NCBI GenBank assembly: GCA_038117265.1
Contig: JAYOFO010000094.1
Location: 1-9,073, forward strand
From: JAYPUG01 sp038117265
Lineage (GTDB): Bacteria; Pseudomonadota; Alphaproteobacteria; UBA6615
Reading direction: 5' to 3'
Length of the DNA stretch: 9,073 nucleotides
This document shows positions 1 through 6,570 of this stretch, one piece after another; positions within the stretch are counted from its first letter, which is position 1; each line of letters starts with the position of its first letter. The position numbers and the translations under genes were made by a program. Below the pieces are notes generated by a model. It saw only the letters and a list, made by a program, of their open reading frames with translations, had not been told where the DNA came from and did not search any database.

Positions 1-617
1 GCCTCGAGGCGCCGCTGTCGGGCATGGGCACGGCGTTCAGCTCGTCGCTGTTCGGCCTCGCCGGCTCGCTGCTACTCGGTTTCCTGGAGCTGCAGGCCAG
101 CGCCGCCCAGAACCGGTTCTACAACGATCTCGAGGAATGGCTCAGCGGCGCGACCCGCGTGTCGGGCGGCCCCAGCTTCGGCAGCGGCGACGGCGATGTA
201 TCGGTGCCCGCCTACATCCAGGCCCTGCTGGAGACGACGGCGGACTCGCTCGACAATCTGCAGAGAACCGTGGCGCGGGCCGAGGCCTCGCGCTCGAACA
301 GCGACCAGGGCATCAAGATCCTGTCCGACCGTCTGACCACGATGACCGACCAGATGCGCACCGAGCAGGAGCTGATGACGCGCATCGCGGAAAACCAGGC
401 GGCGCTGCGGCCGGTCTTGCAGAAACTCGCCGATGCGCGCAGCGACGGCGGGATGGACGAGGCGACGCGCGCGCACATCCGCAACCTCGACCACCACCTG
501 ACGCGGATCCTCGAGGACTCGATCGCGGGCCGCGGCCAGATCGTGCAGGAGATCCGCTCGGAAATCCGTCTGCTCGCGCGCACGATCGCCGCGCTGGCAG
601 AGGATGACGGCCGCTAG
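1..617 (+). CDS. MotA/TolQ/ExbB-type proton-channel protein, 3' end (5' truncated)
   Basis: The reading frame is open from base 3 at the window edge to the TAG at 615-617, giving 204 residues of an incomplete protein; the ATG at base 24 is internal, not the start. The visible part begins with a hydrophobic, glycine- and serine-rich segment (core FSSSLFGLAGSLLLGFLEL, about residues 12-30) that resembles the last membrane helix of MotA/TolQ/ExbB channel subunits. A soluble, largely helical tail of about 170 residues rich in Ala, Glu, Arg and Leu follows and looks cytoplasmic. In this family the channel subunit forms a ring around a MotB/TolR/ExbD-type partner and couples ion flow to movement. 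The partner is the next gene, 12 bases downstream, so the two are surely co-transcribed. The tail is longer than in ExbB or TolQ, recalling ZorA of Zorya systems, but no other Zorya gene is present. The family call is good; the cellular role is unknown. Confidence 0.8.
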   Translation, partial: LEAPLSGMGTAFSSSLFGLAGSLLLGFLELQASAAQNRFYNDLEEWLSGATRVSGGPSFGSGDGDVSVPAYIQALLETTADSLDNLQRTVARAEASRSNSDQGIKILSDRLTTMTDQMRTEQELMTRIAENQAALRPVLQKLADARSDGGMDEATRAHIRNLDHHLTRILEDSIAGRGQIVQEIRSEIRLLARTIAALAEDDGR

Positions 618-629
618 GCGGAGCGTCCC

Positions 630-1940
630 GTGCCCGCAAGATCATCGCGGCGTTCCACCCGCGTCGACTACTGGCCCGGCTTCGTCGACGCGCTCGCCGC
701 CCTGCTCATGGTCGTGGTCTTCCTGGTCATGGTCTTCGCCCTGGCCCAGGTCTTCCTGTCCGACGCCCTGTCGGGCCGCGACGAGGCGCTGGACAAGCTG
801 ACGCACCAGGTCGACGAGCTGGCGCGCATGCTCGACCTGGAGCGTTCGGCCAACACCGACCTGCGACTGTCGGTCTCGCAACTGTCCGGCCAGCTGCAGA
901 GCTCGATCTCGGAACGCGACGCGCTGTCCGCGCGGCTGGCGGATGTCGAGCAGGAGCTCGAGACGACCCGGGCAGCCACCGAGGCCGAGCTCGCCGAGCT
1001 TCGCGCCAAGGTCTCGGCCGACAGGGAGACGATCGAGGTGCAGCTTCGCGACCTCGCCCGCCTGGAAAGCGACATCGCGGCGCTGCGCAAGGTGCGCGAG
1101 GAACTGGAGGCCGAGATCGCGCGGGTCACGGGCGAGCTGGGCGAGGTGCGCGACCTCTCCAAGGAACTCGAGGCGCGGCTCGCCGAGGAACAGGAGCGCA
1201 CGTCGCTGGCCCAGAAGGAAATTGCGGCGCGCGACATAAGGCTGGCCGAGCTGCTGCAGCGGGCCGAGACGGCGGAGACCTCCTTCGCCGAGGAGCGCCA
1301 GCTCTCGCAGACCGCGCAGCAGCAGGTGGCGCTGCTCAACCGCCAGCTCGAGGAGCTGCGCCGCCAGCTGGCCGCGCTCAACGAGGCACTGGACGCCTCG
1401 GAGGCAAAGAACGCCGCGCAGGAGGTCCAGATCGTCAACCTGGGCCAGCGGCTGAACGAGGCGCTGGCGACGAAGGTGCAGGAGCTCGCGCGCTACCGCT
1501 CGGAGTTCTTCGGTCGGCTGCGCGAGGTGCTGGGCGACCGCGGCGACATCCGCATCGTCGGCGACCGTTTCGTCTTCCAGTCCGAAGTGCTGTTCGAATC
1601 CGGCGAGGCGATCCTCAACACCGGGGGCGAGACCCAGCTCGACCAGCTGGCGGCAACCCTCAAGGAAATCGCCGATTCCATTCCCGCCGATATCGACTGG
1701 ATCCTGCGCGTCGACGGCCACACCGACGTGCGCCCCATCGCCACTTCGCAGTATCCCTCGAACTGGGAGCTGTCGTCCGCGCGCGCGATCTCGGTGGTCA
1801 AGGCGCTGGCGCGCGCCGGCATCCCGCCCGACCGGCTGGTCGCGGCGGGCTTCGGCGAATATCAGCCGATCGATTCCGGCAGCGACGAGATCGCCTTCCG
1901 GCGCAACCGGCGGATCGAGTTCAAGCTCGACCAGCGCTAG
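630..1940 (+). CDS. MotB-like protein: membrane anchor, long coiled coil and OmpA peptidoglycan-binding domain
   Basis: This gene encodes 436 residues and starts at GTG 630, with a weak purine-rich ribosome site (GGCGGAG, 617-623) right after the upstream stop codon. Residues 15-43 form a single membrane helix. It starts YWPGFVDAL, and Asp20 sits where MotB-type proteins keep their proton-carrying aspartate. From about residue 47 to 288 the protein is almost pure heptad-like Leu/Ala/Glu/Arg sequence, a long predicted coiled coil that MotB topology would place in the periplasm. From about 290 to the end is an OmpA-type domain with the motifs GHTDVRPI, NWELSSARA and FRRNRRIEF, which bind peptidoglycan. 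It pairs with the upstream channel protein as a stator-like unit. Flagellar MotB is shorter and lacks such a coil, and no flagellar genes are seen, so I would not call it motB. The family assignment is firm; the function is inferred. Confidence 0.88.
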   Translation: MPARSSRRSTRVDYWPGFVDALAALLMVVVFLVMVFALAQVFLSDALSGRDEALDKLTHQVDELARMLDLERSANTDLRLSVSQLSGQLQSSISERDALSARLADVEQELETTRAATEAELAELRAKVSADRETIEVQLRDLARLESDIAALRKVREELEAEIARVTGELGEVRDLSKELEARLAEEQERTSLAQKEIAARDIRLAELLQRAETAETSFAEERQLSQTAQQQVALLNRQLEELRRQLAALNEALDASEAKNAAQEVQIVNLGQRLNEALATKVQELARYRSEFFGRLREVLGDRGDIRIVGDRFVFQSEVLFESGEAILNTGGETQLDQLAATLKEIADSIPADIDWILRVDGHTDVRPIATSQYPSNWELSSARAISVVKALARAGIPPDRLVAAGFGEYQPIDSGSDEIAFRRNRRIEFKLDQR

Positions 1941-1956
1941 GCGCCCGGGGGCGGGC

Positions 1957-3780
1957 CTACTGGGCCGCGGCGCTGGTGCCGTTCATGTCGAACTGGAGTT
2001 CCGCTAGCCGGGCATAGAGCCCGCCCTGGGCGATCAGCTCCTGATGGGTGCCCTCCGCCACGATCCGCCCGCCGCCGATCACCACGATCCGGTCGGCCGC
2101 CATCACGGTGGCGAGCCGGTGCGCGATGACCAGGGTCGTGCGGTTCGCCATCAGTCCGGTCAGGGCGTTCTGGACCGCGCGTTCGGATTCGGCATCGAGC
2201 GCGCTCGTTGCCTCGTCGAGCAGCAACAGCTCCGGATCGCGCAGGATCGCACGCGCGATCGCCACCCGCTGGCGCTGCCCTCCCGACAGGCGCACCCCCT
2301 TCTCACCCAGGAAGGTGTCGAGCCCATCGGGCAGCGCGTCGAGGAACTCGATGGCCGAGGCAGCCGTGGCGGCGGCGCGCACCTCCGCGTCGCTCGCATC
2401 GGGCCGCCCGTAGCGGATGTTTTCCCAGGCATCGGCGGAGAAGATCACCGCATCCTGTGGCACCAGCCCCACATGCCGGCGCAGCGTCGCGGGGTCGAGG
2501 TCGCGCAAATCGATGCCGTCGAATGAAATCCGCCCCGCGGCGGGATCGTAGAAGCGCAGCAGCAGCTGGAAGACGGTGGTTTTCCCCGCCCCCGACGGCC
2601 CGACCAGCGCAACCGTCTCGCCGGGCGCGACCGCCAGCGAGAAGTCCGCAAGGGCGGCATCCTCGGGCCGCGAGGGATAGCGGAACGTCACGTCCTCGAA
2701 CGCGACCCGCGCCTCGACGGGCTGCGGCAGCGCCTTGGGCGCGGCCGGCGGCAGGATTGCGGGCACGACATCCATCAGGTCGAAAAGGCGCTCGGTCGCG
2801 CCCGCGGCGCGCTGCAGGTCGCCGATCACCTCGGAGATCGCGCCCACCGAACTGGCGACGATCACGGCGTAGAAGATGAAGGCCGACAGGTCGCCCGGCG
2901 TGATGCGTCCGGTGATGACATCGCGCCCGCCGATCCACAGGATCACGCCGATCGCACCGAAGATCAGGAGGATCACCGCGGCCGTCAGCGCCGCGCGCGC
3001 GCGAATCCGGCGAACCGACGTGGCGAACGTGTCCTCGACCCGGCCCGAGAAGCGGGCGCGGTCGGTCCCCTCGTGGCCGAAGGCCTGGACGGTGCGGATG
3101 TTGGACACGGACTCGTCGACATAGGCACCGACATCGGCGAGACGGTCCTGGCTCTCGCGGCTGAGGCGCCGGACCTTGCGGCCGAACACGAGGATCGGCA
3201 CCAGAACCAGCGGCACCACCAGCGCGACCAGGAGGGTCAGCCGCGGGCTCGTGACCGCCAGCATCACCGAGCCGCCGAGCGCCAGCAGGACATTGCGCAG
3301 CGCCATCGAGGCAGAGGTGCCCACGACCGTCTGGATCAGGGTCGTGTCGGCGACGAGACGCGACATGATCTCGCCGATCCGCATGGTTTCGTAGAAGCCC
3401 GGGTCGAGCTTCAGCGTGTGGTCGAACACCGCCTTGCGCAGATCGGCCATCACCCGCTCGCCGATCCACGAAACCAGGTAGAAGCGCGAATAGGTCGCCG
3501 CGGCGAGGATCACGACGACGACCAGCAGCGCGATCAGCGCGTCGTCGAGCAGCGCCGTCGAATTGTCGGAGAATCCCTCGTCGACGAGCTTGCGCAGCCC
3601 CTGCCCGATCGCGAGCACCGTCACGGCGGCAACCGTGAGCGCCAGCCCGGCGCCGGCCACGACCAGACGATAGGGGCGCACGAAGCTGCCGAGCCGCCGC
3701 AACTCGCCGATCCGGCGCTTGGGCGGCCGATCGTCCTCGTCGGTTTCGGTCTCTGGGGTCTTGCGCGGTCGCATCGCCAT
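1957..3780 (-). CDS. MsbA-like ABC exporter, fused permease and ATPase (half-transporter)
   Basis: This is a type-IV (exporter) ABC protein of 607 residues that would work as a homodimer in the inner membrane, moving a lipid or hydrophobic substrate outward with ATP. A charged N-terminus (residues 1-35) is followed by a permease domain with about six hydrophobic helices (roughly 37-315). The nucleotide-binding domain has Walker A GPSGAGKTT with Lys400, Q-loop GLVPQD, signature LSGGQ starting at 498, Walker B LLLLDEATSALD with Asp522 and Glu523, and the switch His554 in IAHRL. All catalytic residues are present. I chose the ATG at 3780. An in-frame ATG at 3852 adds 24 Pro/Ala-rich residues and has an AAGG four bases upstream, but its codons (ttg, cct, gct, aaa) are unlike the rest of the gene. 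The substrate cannot be told; MsbA-related alphaproteobacterial exporters are the closest group. It is convergent with the MotB-like gene (16-base gap) and divergent from rpmE. Confidence 0.93.
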   Translation of the reverse strand: MAMRPRKTPETETDEDDRPPKRRIGELRRLGSFVRPYRLVVAGAGLALTVAAVTVLAIGQGLRKLVDEGFSDNSTALLDDALIALLVVVVILAAATYSRFYLVSWIGERVMADLRKAVFDHTLKLDPGFYETMRIGEIMSRLVADTTLIQTVVGTSASMALRNVLLALGGSVMLAVTSPRLTLLVALVVPLVLVPILVFGRKVRRLSRESQDRLADVGAYVDESVSNIRTVQAFGHEGTDRARFSGRVEDTFATSVRRIRARAALTAAVILLIFGAIGVILWIGGRDVITGRITPGDLSAFIFYAVIVASSVGAISEVIGDLQRAAGATERLFDLMDVVPAILPPAAPKALPQPVEARVAFEDVTFRYPSRPEDAALADFSLAVAPGETVALVGPSGAGKTTVFQLLLRFYDPAAGRISFDGIDLRDLDPATLRRHVGLVPQDAVIFSADAWENIRYGRPDASDAEVRAAATAASAIEFLDALPDGLDTFLGEKGVRLSGGQRQRVAIARAILRDPELLLLDEATSALDAESERAVQNALTGLMANRTTLVIAHRLATVMAADRIVVIGGGRIVAEGTHQELIAQGGLYARLAELQFDMNGTSAAAQ

Positions 3781-3858
3781 GGTGGCGAAGGGTTTAGCAG
3801 GCGGCGGCGGTGCCGCCAACACACGCTGTTCGGGCGATCCCGCGACGCCCATCGGGCC

Positions 3859-3887
3859 TTGCGGTTCCGCGCCGGCTTGGCTATAAA
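3859..3887 (+). promoter_or_regulatory. Probable housekeeping promoter of rpmE
   Basis: A -35-like TTGCGG (3859-3864) is separated by exactly 17 bases from a -10-like TATAAA (3882-3887). Transcription would begin near 3894, leaving a leader of only about 22 bases that contains GGAG (3905-3908), seven bases before the rpmE ATG. The -35 matches only its TTG part, so the call rests on the -10 and the spacing. The divergent ABC exporter must use the same short region in the other direction, but I could not place its promoter. Confidence 0.5.
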
Positions 3888-3915
3888 CCGCGCGTCACGC
3901 GACCGGAGCGAAGCG

Positions 3916-4137
3916 ATGAAGAAAGACATTCACCCGGACTATCACGAGATCACGGTGCAGATGACCGACGGCACCGAGTTCACGACCCGCTCGACCTGGG
4001 GCGAGCCGGGCGACGTGATGCGTCTGGACATCGACCCGAAGACCCATCCCGCTTGGACGGGCCAGCACCGCCTCGTCGACACGGGCGGCCAGGTGGCCAA
4101 GTTCAACAAGCGCTACGAGGGCTTCGGCCTCAGCTGA
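3916..4137 (+). CDS. rpmE: 50S ribosomal protein L31
   Basis: This gene encodes 73 residues, the normal length for L31, a small protein of the large ribosomal subunit at the central protuberance, where it helps bridge the two subunits. Recognised from the N-terminus MKKDIHPDYHEI, the block TRSTWG, the stretch DIDPKTHPAWTG and the end DTGGQVAKFNKRYEGF, which together are diagnostic of the family. It contains no cysteine, so it is the zinc-free form, as is usual in alphaproteobacteria; the zinc-binding form has a CxxC motif. A GGAG ribosome site lies seven bases before the ATG. It appears to be transcribed alone, with its own promoter and a strong terminator just after the gene. Confidence 0.97.
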   Translation: MKKDIHPDYHEITVQMTDGTEFTTRSTWGEPGDVMRLDIDPKTHPAWTGQHRLVDTGGQVAKFNKRYEGFGLS

Positions 4138-4163
4138 TCGTACCGACAGGGCCGAACCCATAT

Positions 4164-4198
4164 CGGGCGTCGCATCTCGCGGCGCCCGTTTTCGTTTT
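4164..4198 (+). terminator. Intrinsic terminator after rpmE
   Basis: A 10-base-pair stem CGGGCGTCGC (4164-4173) pairs with GCGGCGCCCG (4179-4188) with one T-G wobble and a five-base loop ATCTC. TTTTCGTTTT (4189-4198) follows. The wobble and the T tract both fit transcription in the + direction. It separates rpmE from the heat-shock gene. Confidence 0.9.
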
Positions 4199-4216
4199 GG
4201 ATCAGGGACTTGCGGG

Positions 4217-4247
4217 CCCTTGAAATCGCCGCGGCCCGCCCCCACAT
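4217..4247 (+). promoter_or_regulatory. RpoH (sigma-32) heat-shock promoter of the hsp20 gene
   Basis: CCCTTGAAA (4217-4225) matches the sigma-32 -35 consensus closely. Fifteen bases after CTTGAA comes CCCCACAT (4240-4247), close to the sigma-32 -10 consensus CCCCATnT. The spacing is within the known range. Transcription would start around 4253-4256, exactly where the thermometer hairpins begin. The position in front of a small heat-shock gene strongly supports the call. Confidence 0.82.
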
Positions 4248-4255
4248 CGCATGCA

Positions 4256-4366
4256 CGCGGGGAACGCCGAAATCGGGTTCCATGACCGCGAAAACCCCGG
4301 CGGTCCCGGCCATATGGCGGGTCTTGCCGATGTCACAGTTGCTCTCGAAGGAGGACAAGTGAAATG
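4256..4366 (+). promoter_or_regulatory. ROSE-like RNA thermometer in the hsp20 leader
   Basis: The leader folds by eye into three successive hairpins. Hairpin 1 (4256-4290): CGCGG with CCGCG, then GGAAC with GTTCC, then CCG with CGG around AAAT. Hairpin 2 (4298-4329): CGGC with GCCG, then CCC with GGG, then GCC with GGC around ATAT. Hairpin 3 (4333-4362) holds the Shine-Dalgarno AAGGAGGA (4348-4355). UUGCU (4339-4343) faces it, with U-A, U-G, a bulged G4341, C-G, U-A and C-G pairs, and an outer TCAC/GTGA clamp. UYGCU opposite AGGA with a bulged G is the hallmark of ROSE elements, which block translation at normal temperature and melt on heating. The length (about 110 bases), position and target gene all fit. 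The pairing is hand-derived, without energy calculations. Confidence 0.82.
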
Positions 4367-4822
4367 CGTACCTACAATCTCGACCTGACCCCCCTGTTCC
4401 GCTCGACGGTCGGCTTCGACCGCATGGGCCGGCTGCTCGACAGCGCCTTCAACACCGAAGCGCCGTCCTACCCGCCCTACAACATCGAGAAGCTCGACGA
4501 CGACGCGTACCACGTGACCATGGCGGTCGCGGGATTCGCGGCCGAGGATCTCGACATCACACAGAACAACACGACCCTGGTCGTGACGGGTGAGAAGGCG
4601 AAGTCCGAGGACGGCCAGTACCTGCATCGCGGCATCGCGACGCGGGCGTTCGAGCGCCAGTTCGAGCTCGCCGAGCACGTCAACGTCGTCGACGCCAAGC
4701 TCGCGAACGGCCTGCTCGTGATCGACCTCAAGCGCCAGGTCCCCGAGGAGCTGAAGCCGCGCAAGATCGCGATCGGCGCCGGCGCAGCCAAGACCATCGA
4801 GCACGAGAAGAAGGCCGCATAG
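4364..4822 (+). CDS. Small heat-shock protein, Hsp20/IbpA family
   Basis: This gene encodes 152 residues, the usual length for an alphaproteobacterial class A small heat-shock protein. Such chaperones form large oligomers in the cytoplasm, bind unfolding proteins without ATP and hand them on to DnaK/ClpB. A short N-terminal arm with LTPLFRSTVGFDR is followed by the alpha-crystallin domain starting at PPYNIEKLDDDAY, about residues 37-125, with the typical AVAGF and ANGLLVIDL segments. The C-terminal I-x-I motif is present as Ile135-Ala-Ile137. The start is set by an unusually perfect ribosome site AAGGAGGA eight bases before the ATG, which lies inside the predicted thermometer. Regulation is therefore probably double: sigma-32 for transcription and RNA melting for translation. 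It is a single-gene unit closed by a terminator. Several paralogues usually exist in such genomes, so I give no symbol. Confidence 0.95.
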   Translation: MRTYNLDLTPLFRSTVGFDRMGRLLDSAFNTEAPSYPPYNIEKLDDDAYHVTMAVAGFAAEDLDITQNNTTLVVTGEKAKSEDGQYLHRGIATRAFERQFELAEHVNVVDAKLANGLLVIDLKRQVPEELKPRKIAIGAGAAKTIEHEKKAA

Positions 4823-4853
4823 CCGCACAAGCGGTTTTGCGACACGCAGAAGC

Positions 4854-4881
4854 AGGGCCCGCCGGAAACGGCGGGCCCTTT
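4854..4881 (+). terminator. Intrinsic terminator after hsp20
   Basis: A perfect 10-base-pair stem, GGGCCCGCCG (4855-4864) with CGGCGGGCCC (4869-4878), is capped by a stable GAAA tetraloop and extended by A4854-T4879. Only three T residues follow (4879-4881), so it is strong as a hairpin but has a short T tract. It lies 31 bases after the hsp20 stop codon. Confidence 0.82.
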
Positions 4882-4914
4882 GCGTGGGCGGGGGCGATTG
4901 GGTGTATAAACGCT

Positions 4915-4920
4915 CCCGAA
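4915..4920 (+). promoter_or_regulatory. Possible -10 element for the MetE-like gene
   Basis: TATAAA at 4915-4920 lies between the hsp20 terminator and the MetE-like gene, and its flank TATAAAC resembles the rpmE promoter. No convincing -35 is found at 16-18 bases upstream (GGGCGA-like only). A promoter is needed somewhere in the 4882-4960 gap because a terminator precedes it, but this placement is tentative. Confidence 0.3.
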
Positions 4921-4972
4921 TCGAGGAAATGTAAGCGCGAACGCGCCCGCCGAAGTAATCGGGGAGGACCAA

Positions 4973-6118
4973 ATGAAGCTCAGCACCGACCGTATCCTGA
5001 CCACCCATGTCGGCAGCCTGCCGCGGCCCAAGGACCTGGAAGACCTGCTCTACAAGGTGGAATTCTCCGAGCCCTACGACGCCGGCGAATTCGACCGCAC
5101 GGTGACCGCGGCCGTCGCGGAGGTGGTCGCGCAGCAGCGCGCATGGGGCCTCGACGTCATCAACGACGGCGAGATGAGCAAGACCGGCTATGCGACCTAC
5201 ATCCAGCAGCGCCTGGACGGGTTCTCGGGCGAGAGCCCCTCGGTCCGCTTCGACGATCTGTCGAACTTCCCGGGCTACCGCAAGATGCTGGCGCGCATGG
5301 CCGACACGCGCCGGCTCAACCGCCCGTGCTGCACCGGCGAGGTGGTGATCCGCGACCGCGAGCCGCTGCGCAAGGACCTGGAGAACCTCATGGCCGCGTC
5401 GGCCGGCAGCGACGCCACCGAGTTCTTCATGAACGCCGCCTCGCCCGGCGTCATCACCGTGTTCCAGAAGAACGAGTACTACCCCGATGACGATGCCTAT
5501 CTCGACGCGCTGGCGAGCGTCATGAAGGAGGAGTACGAGGCCATCGCGAACGCCGGATTCGTGCTGCAGATCGACTGCCCCGACCTGGCGATGGGCCGGC
5601 ACACCGAGTTCCGCACACTGTCGGAGGCCGATTTCCTCAAGCATGCCGAGATGCAGATCGAGGCGATGAACGCCGCGCTGGAAAACGTGCCGGCCGACCG
5701 CGCGCGCATGCACATCTGCTGGGGCAACTACGAGGGCCCGCACCATCTCGACATCCCGTTCGAGGCGATCTTCGACGTGCTGATGAAGGCAAAGCCCCAG
5801 GGCCTGCTGGTCGAATCCTCTAACCCGCGCCACGCCCACGAGTGGCGGGTGTTCGAGACGAAGAAGCTGCCCGACGACAAGGTCATCATGCCCGGCGTCA
5901 TCGACAGCGTGACCAACTATATCGAGCATCCCGGCGTGGTCGCCGACCGCATCTGCAACTACGCCAACGTGGTGGGCCGCGAGCGGGTGATCGCCGGCGC
6001 CGACTGCGGCTTCGCCACCTTCGCGGGCATCGGCAAGGTCGATCCCGACATCGCGGTCGAGAAGTTCAAGGCGCTGGTCCGGGGCGCCGAGATCGCCTCG
6101 AAGCGGCTGTGGGGCTAG
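4973..6118 (+). CDS. Stand-alone MetE C-terminal-domain-like zinc methyltransferase (cobalamin-independent methionine synthase II family)
   Basis: This gene encodes 381 residues, about half the size of full MetE (roughly 750), and matches only its C-terminal catalytic barrel. The start has HVGSLPRP (12-19) and a DGE motif at 65-67, both typical of the family's substrate pocket. All MetE zinc ligands have counterparts: His247 and Cys249 in HICWGNYEG, Glu281 in VESSNPRHAHE, and Cys345 in AGADCGFA, so it should be an active thiol methyl- or alkyltransferase. The start is set by GGGGAGG (4961-4967) five bases before the ATG. MetE's N-terminal half is absent, so the methyl donor may not be methyl-folate triglutamate. 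Related short proteins include folate-independent methionine synthases and epoxyalkane:coenzyme M transferase. The metY-like gene nearby favours homocysteine as acceptor, by inference only. The stop codon overlaps that of the convergent thioesterase gene. Confidence 0.88.
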   Translation: MKLSTDRILTTHVGSLPRPKDLEDLLYKVEFSEPYDAGEFDRTVTAAVAEVVAQQRAWGLDVINDGEMSKTGYATYIQQRLDGFSGESPSVRFDDLSNFPGYRKMLARMADTRRLNRPCCTGEVVIRDREPLRKDLENLMAASAGSDATEFFMNAASPGVITVFQKNEYYPDDDAYLDALASVMKEEYEAIANAGFVLQIDCPDLAMGRHTEFRTLSEADFLKHAEMQIEAMNAALENVPADRARMHICWGNYEGPHHLDIPFEAIFDVLMKAKPQGLLVESSNPRHAHEWRVFETKKLPDDKVIMPGVIDSVTNYIEHPGVVADRICNYANVVGRERVIAGADCGFATFAGIGKVDPDIAVEKFKALVRGAEIASKRLWG

Positions 6119-6570
6119 CCGGCGGCGACCACCAGCCGCTCCAGGACGGCACGAACGCGGTCGGGGATCGCCACCGGCTTCATCTCGCCCGGGCGGACAT
6201 AGACGTGCACGAAATGGCCGGTCGCTGACGGCTCCTCGACGCTCTGCTTGAAGATTCCGATCTCGTAGGTGACCGACGAGTTGCCCAGCCGGCGCACGCG
6301 CACCCCGACGTCGAGCACGTCGGGGAACGCGATCTCGCGGTGGAAGCGACAGCCCGTCTCGACGACCATGCCGACCGGGTCCTTGCTGCGGTAGTCGAGC
6401 CCGGTGAAGCGCATCAGGAACTCGTTCACCGCCGTGTCGAAGTAGGAATAGTAGGTCACGTTGTTGACGTGGCCGTAGACGTCGTTGTCCATCCAGCGCG
6501 TCGGGACCTGCAGGAAGTGCGGATAGTCGGCACGGCGCTCGTCGCGCTCGCGCTTGGCATCGTCGGTCAT
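6115..6570 (-). CDS. 4HBT-family acyl-CoA thioesterase (single hotdog domain)
   Basis: This gene encodes 151 residues, a full-length single hotdog domain of the 4-hydroxybenzoyl-CoA thioesterase / YbgC type. Such enzymes hydrolyse acyl- or aroyl-CoA thioesters in the cytoplasm as tetramers. The active-site region reads RWMDNDVYGHVNN (residues 25-37); Asp30 is the likely catalytic residue, and GHVNN sits at the start of the central helix. Later segments (RFHREIAF, VTYEIGIF, GHFVHVYV) match the family's strands. It is the last gene of the metY-hydrolase-thioesterase operon: its ATG overlaps the hydrolase TGA by four bases (ATGA, minus strand), implying translational coupling. No separate ribosome site is needed or obvious. 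The acyl substrate cannot be deduced. Confidence 0.92.
   Translation of the reverse strand: MTDDAKRERDERRADYPHFLQVPTRWMDNDVYGHVNNVTYYSYFDTAVNEFLMRFTGLDYRSKDPVGMVVETGCRFHREIAFPDVLDVGVRVRRLGNSSVTYEIGIFKQSVEEPSATGHFVHVYVRPGEMKPVAIPDRVRAVLERLVVAAG

Noticed and set aside
642..1721. Long - strand frame opposite the MotB-like gene
   Set aside because: Leu/Arg/Gln-rich translation is the antisense image of the coiled-coil codons; no ribosome site or motif.
1..1940. Zorya defence system or flagellar motAB
   Set aside because: No ZorC, ZorD or ZorE and no flagellar genes are in the window; the downstream neighbour is a convergent transporter gene. Only general motor-pair similarity can be claimed.
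1941..1956. Possible bidirectional terminator between the MotB-like and ABC genes
   Set aside because: Only a four-base GC stem can be drawn and there is no T tract on either strand.
4202..5929. Open - strand frame of 575 codons
   Set aside because: It runs antisense across hsp20 and the MetE-like gene, both of which have full family motifs, and its translation is a low-complexity Arg/His/Val mix typical of GC-rich shadow frames.
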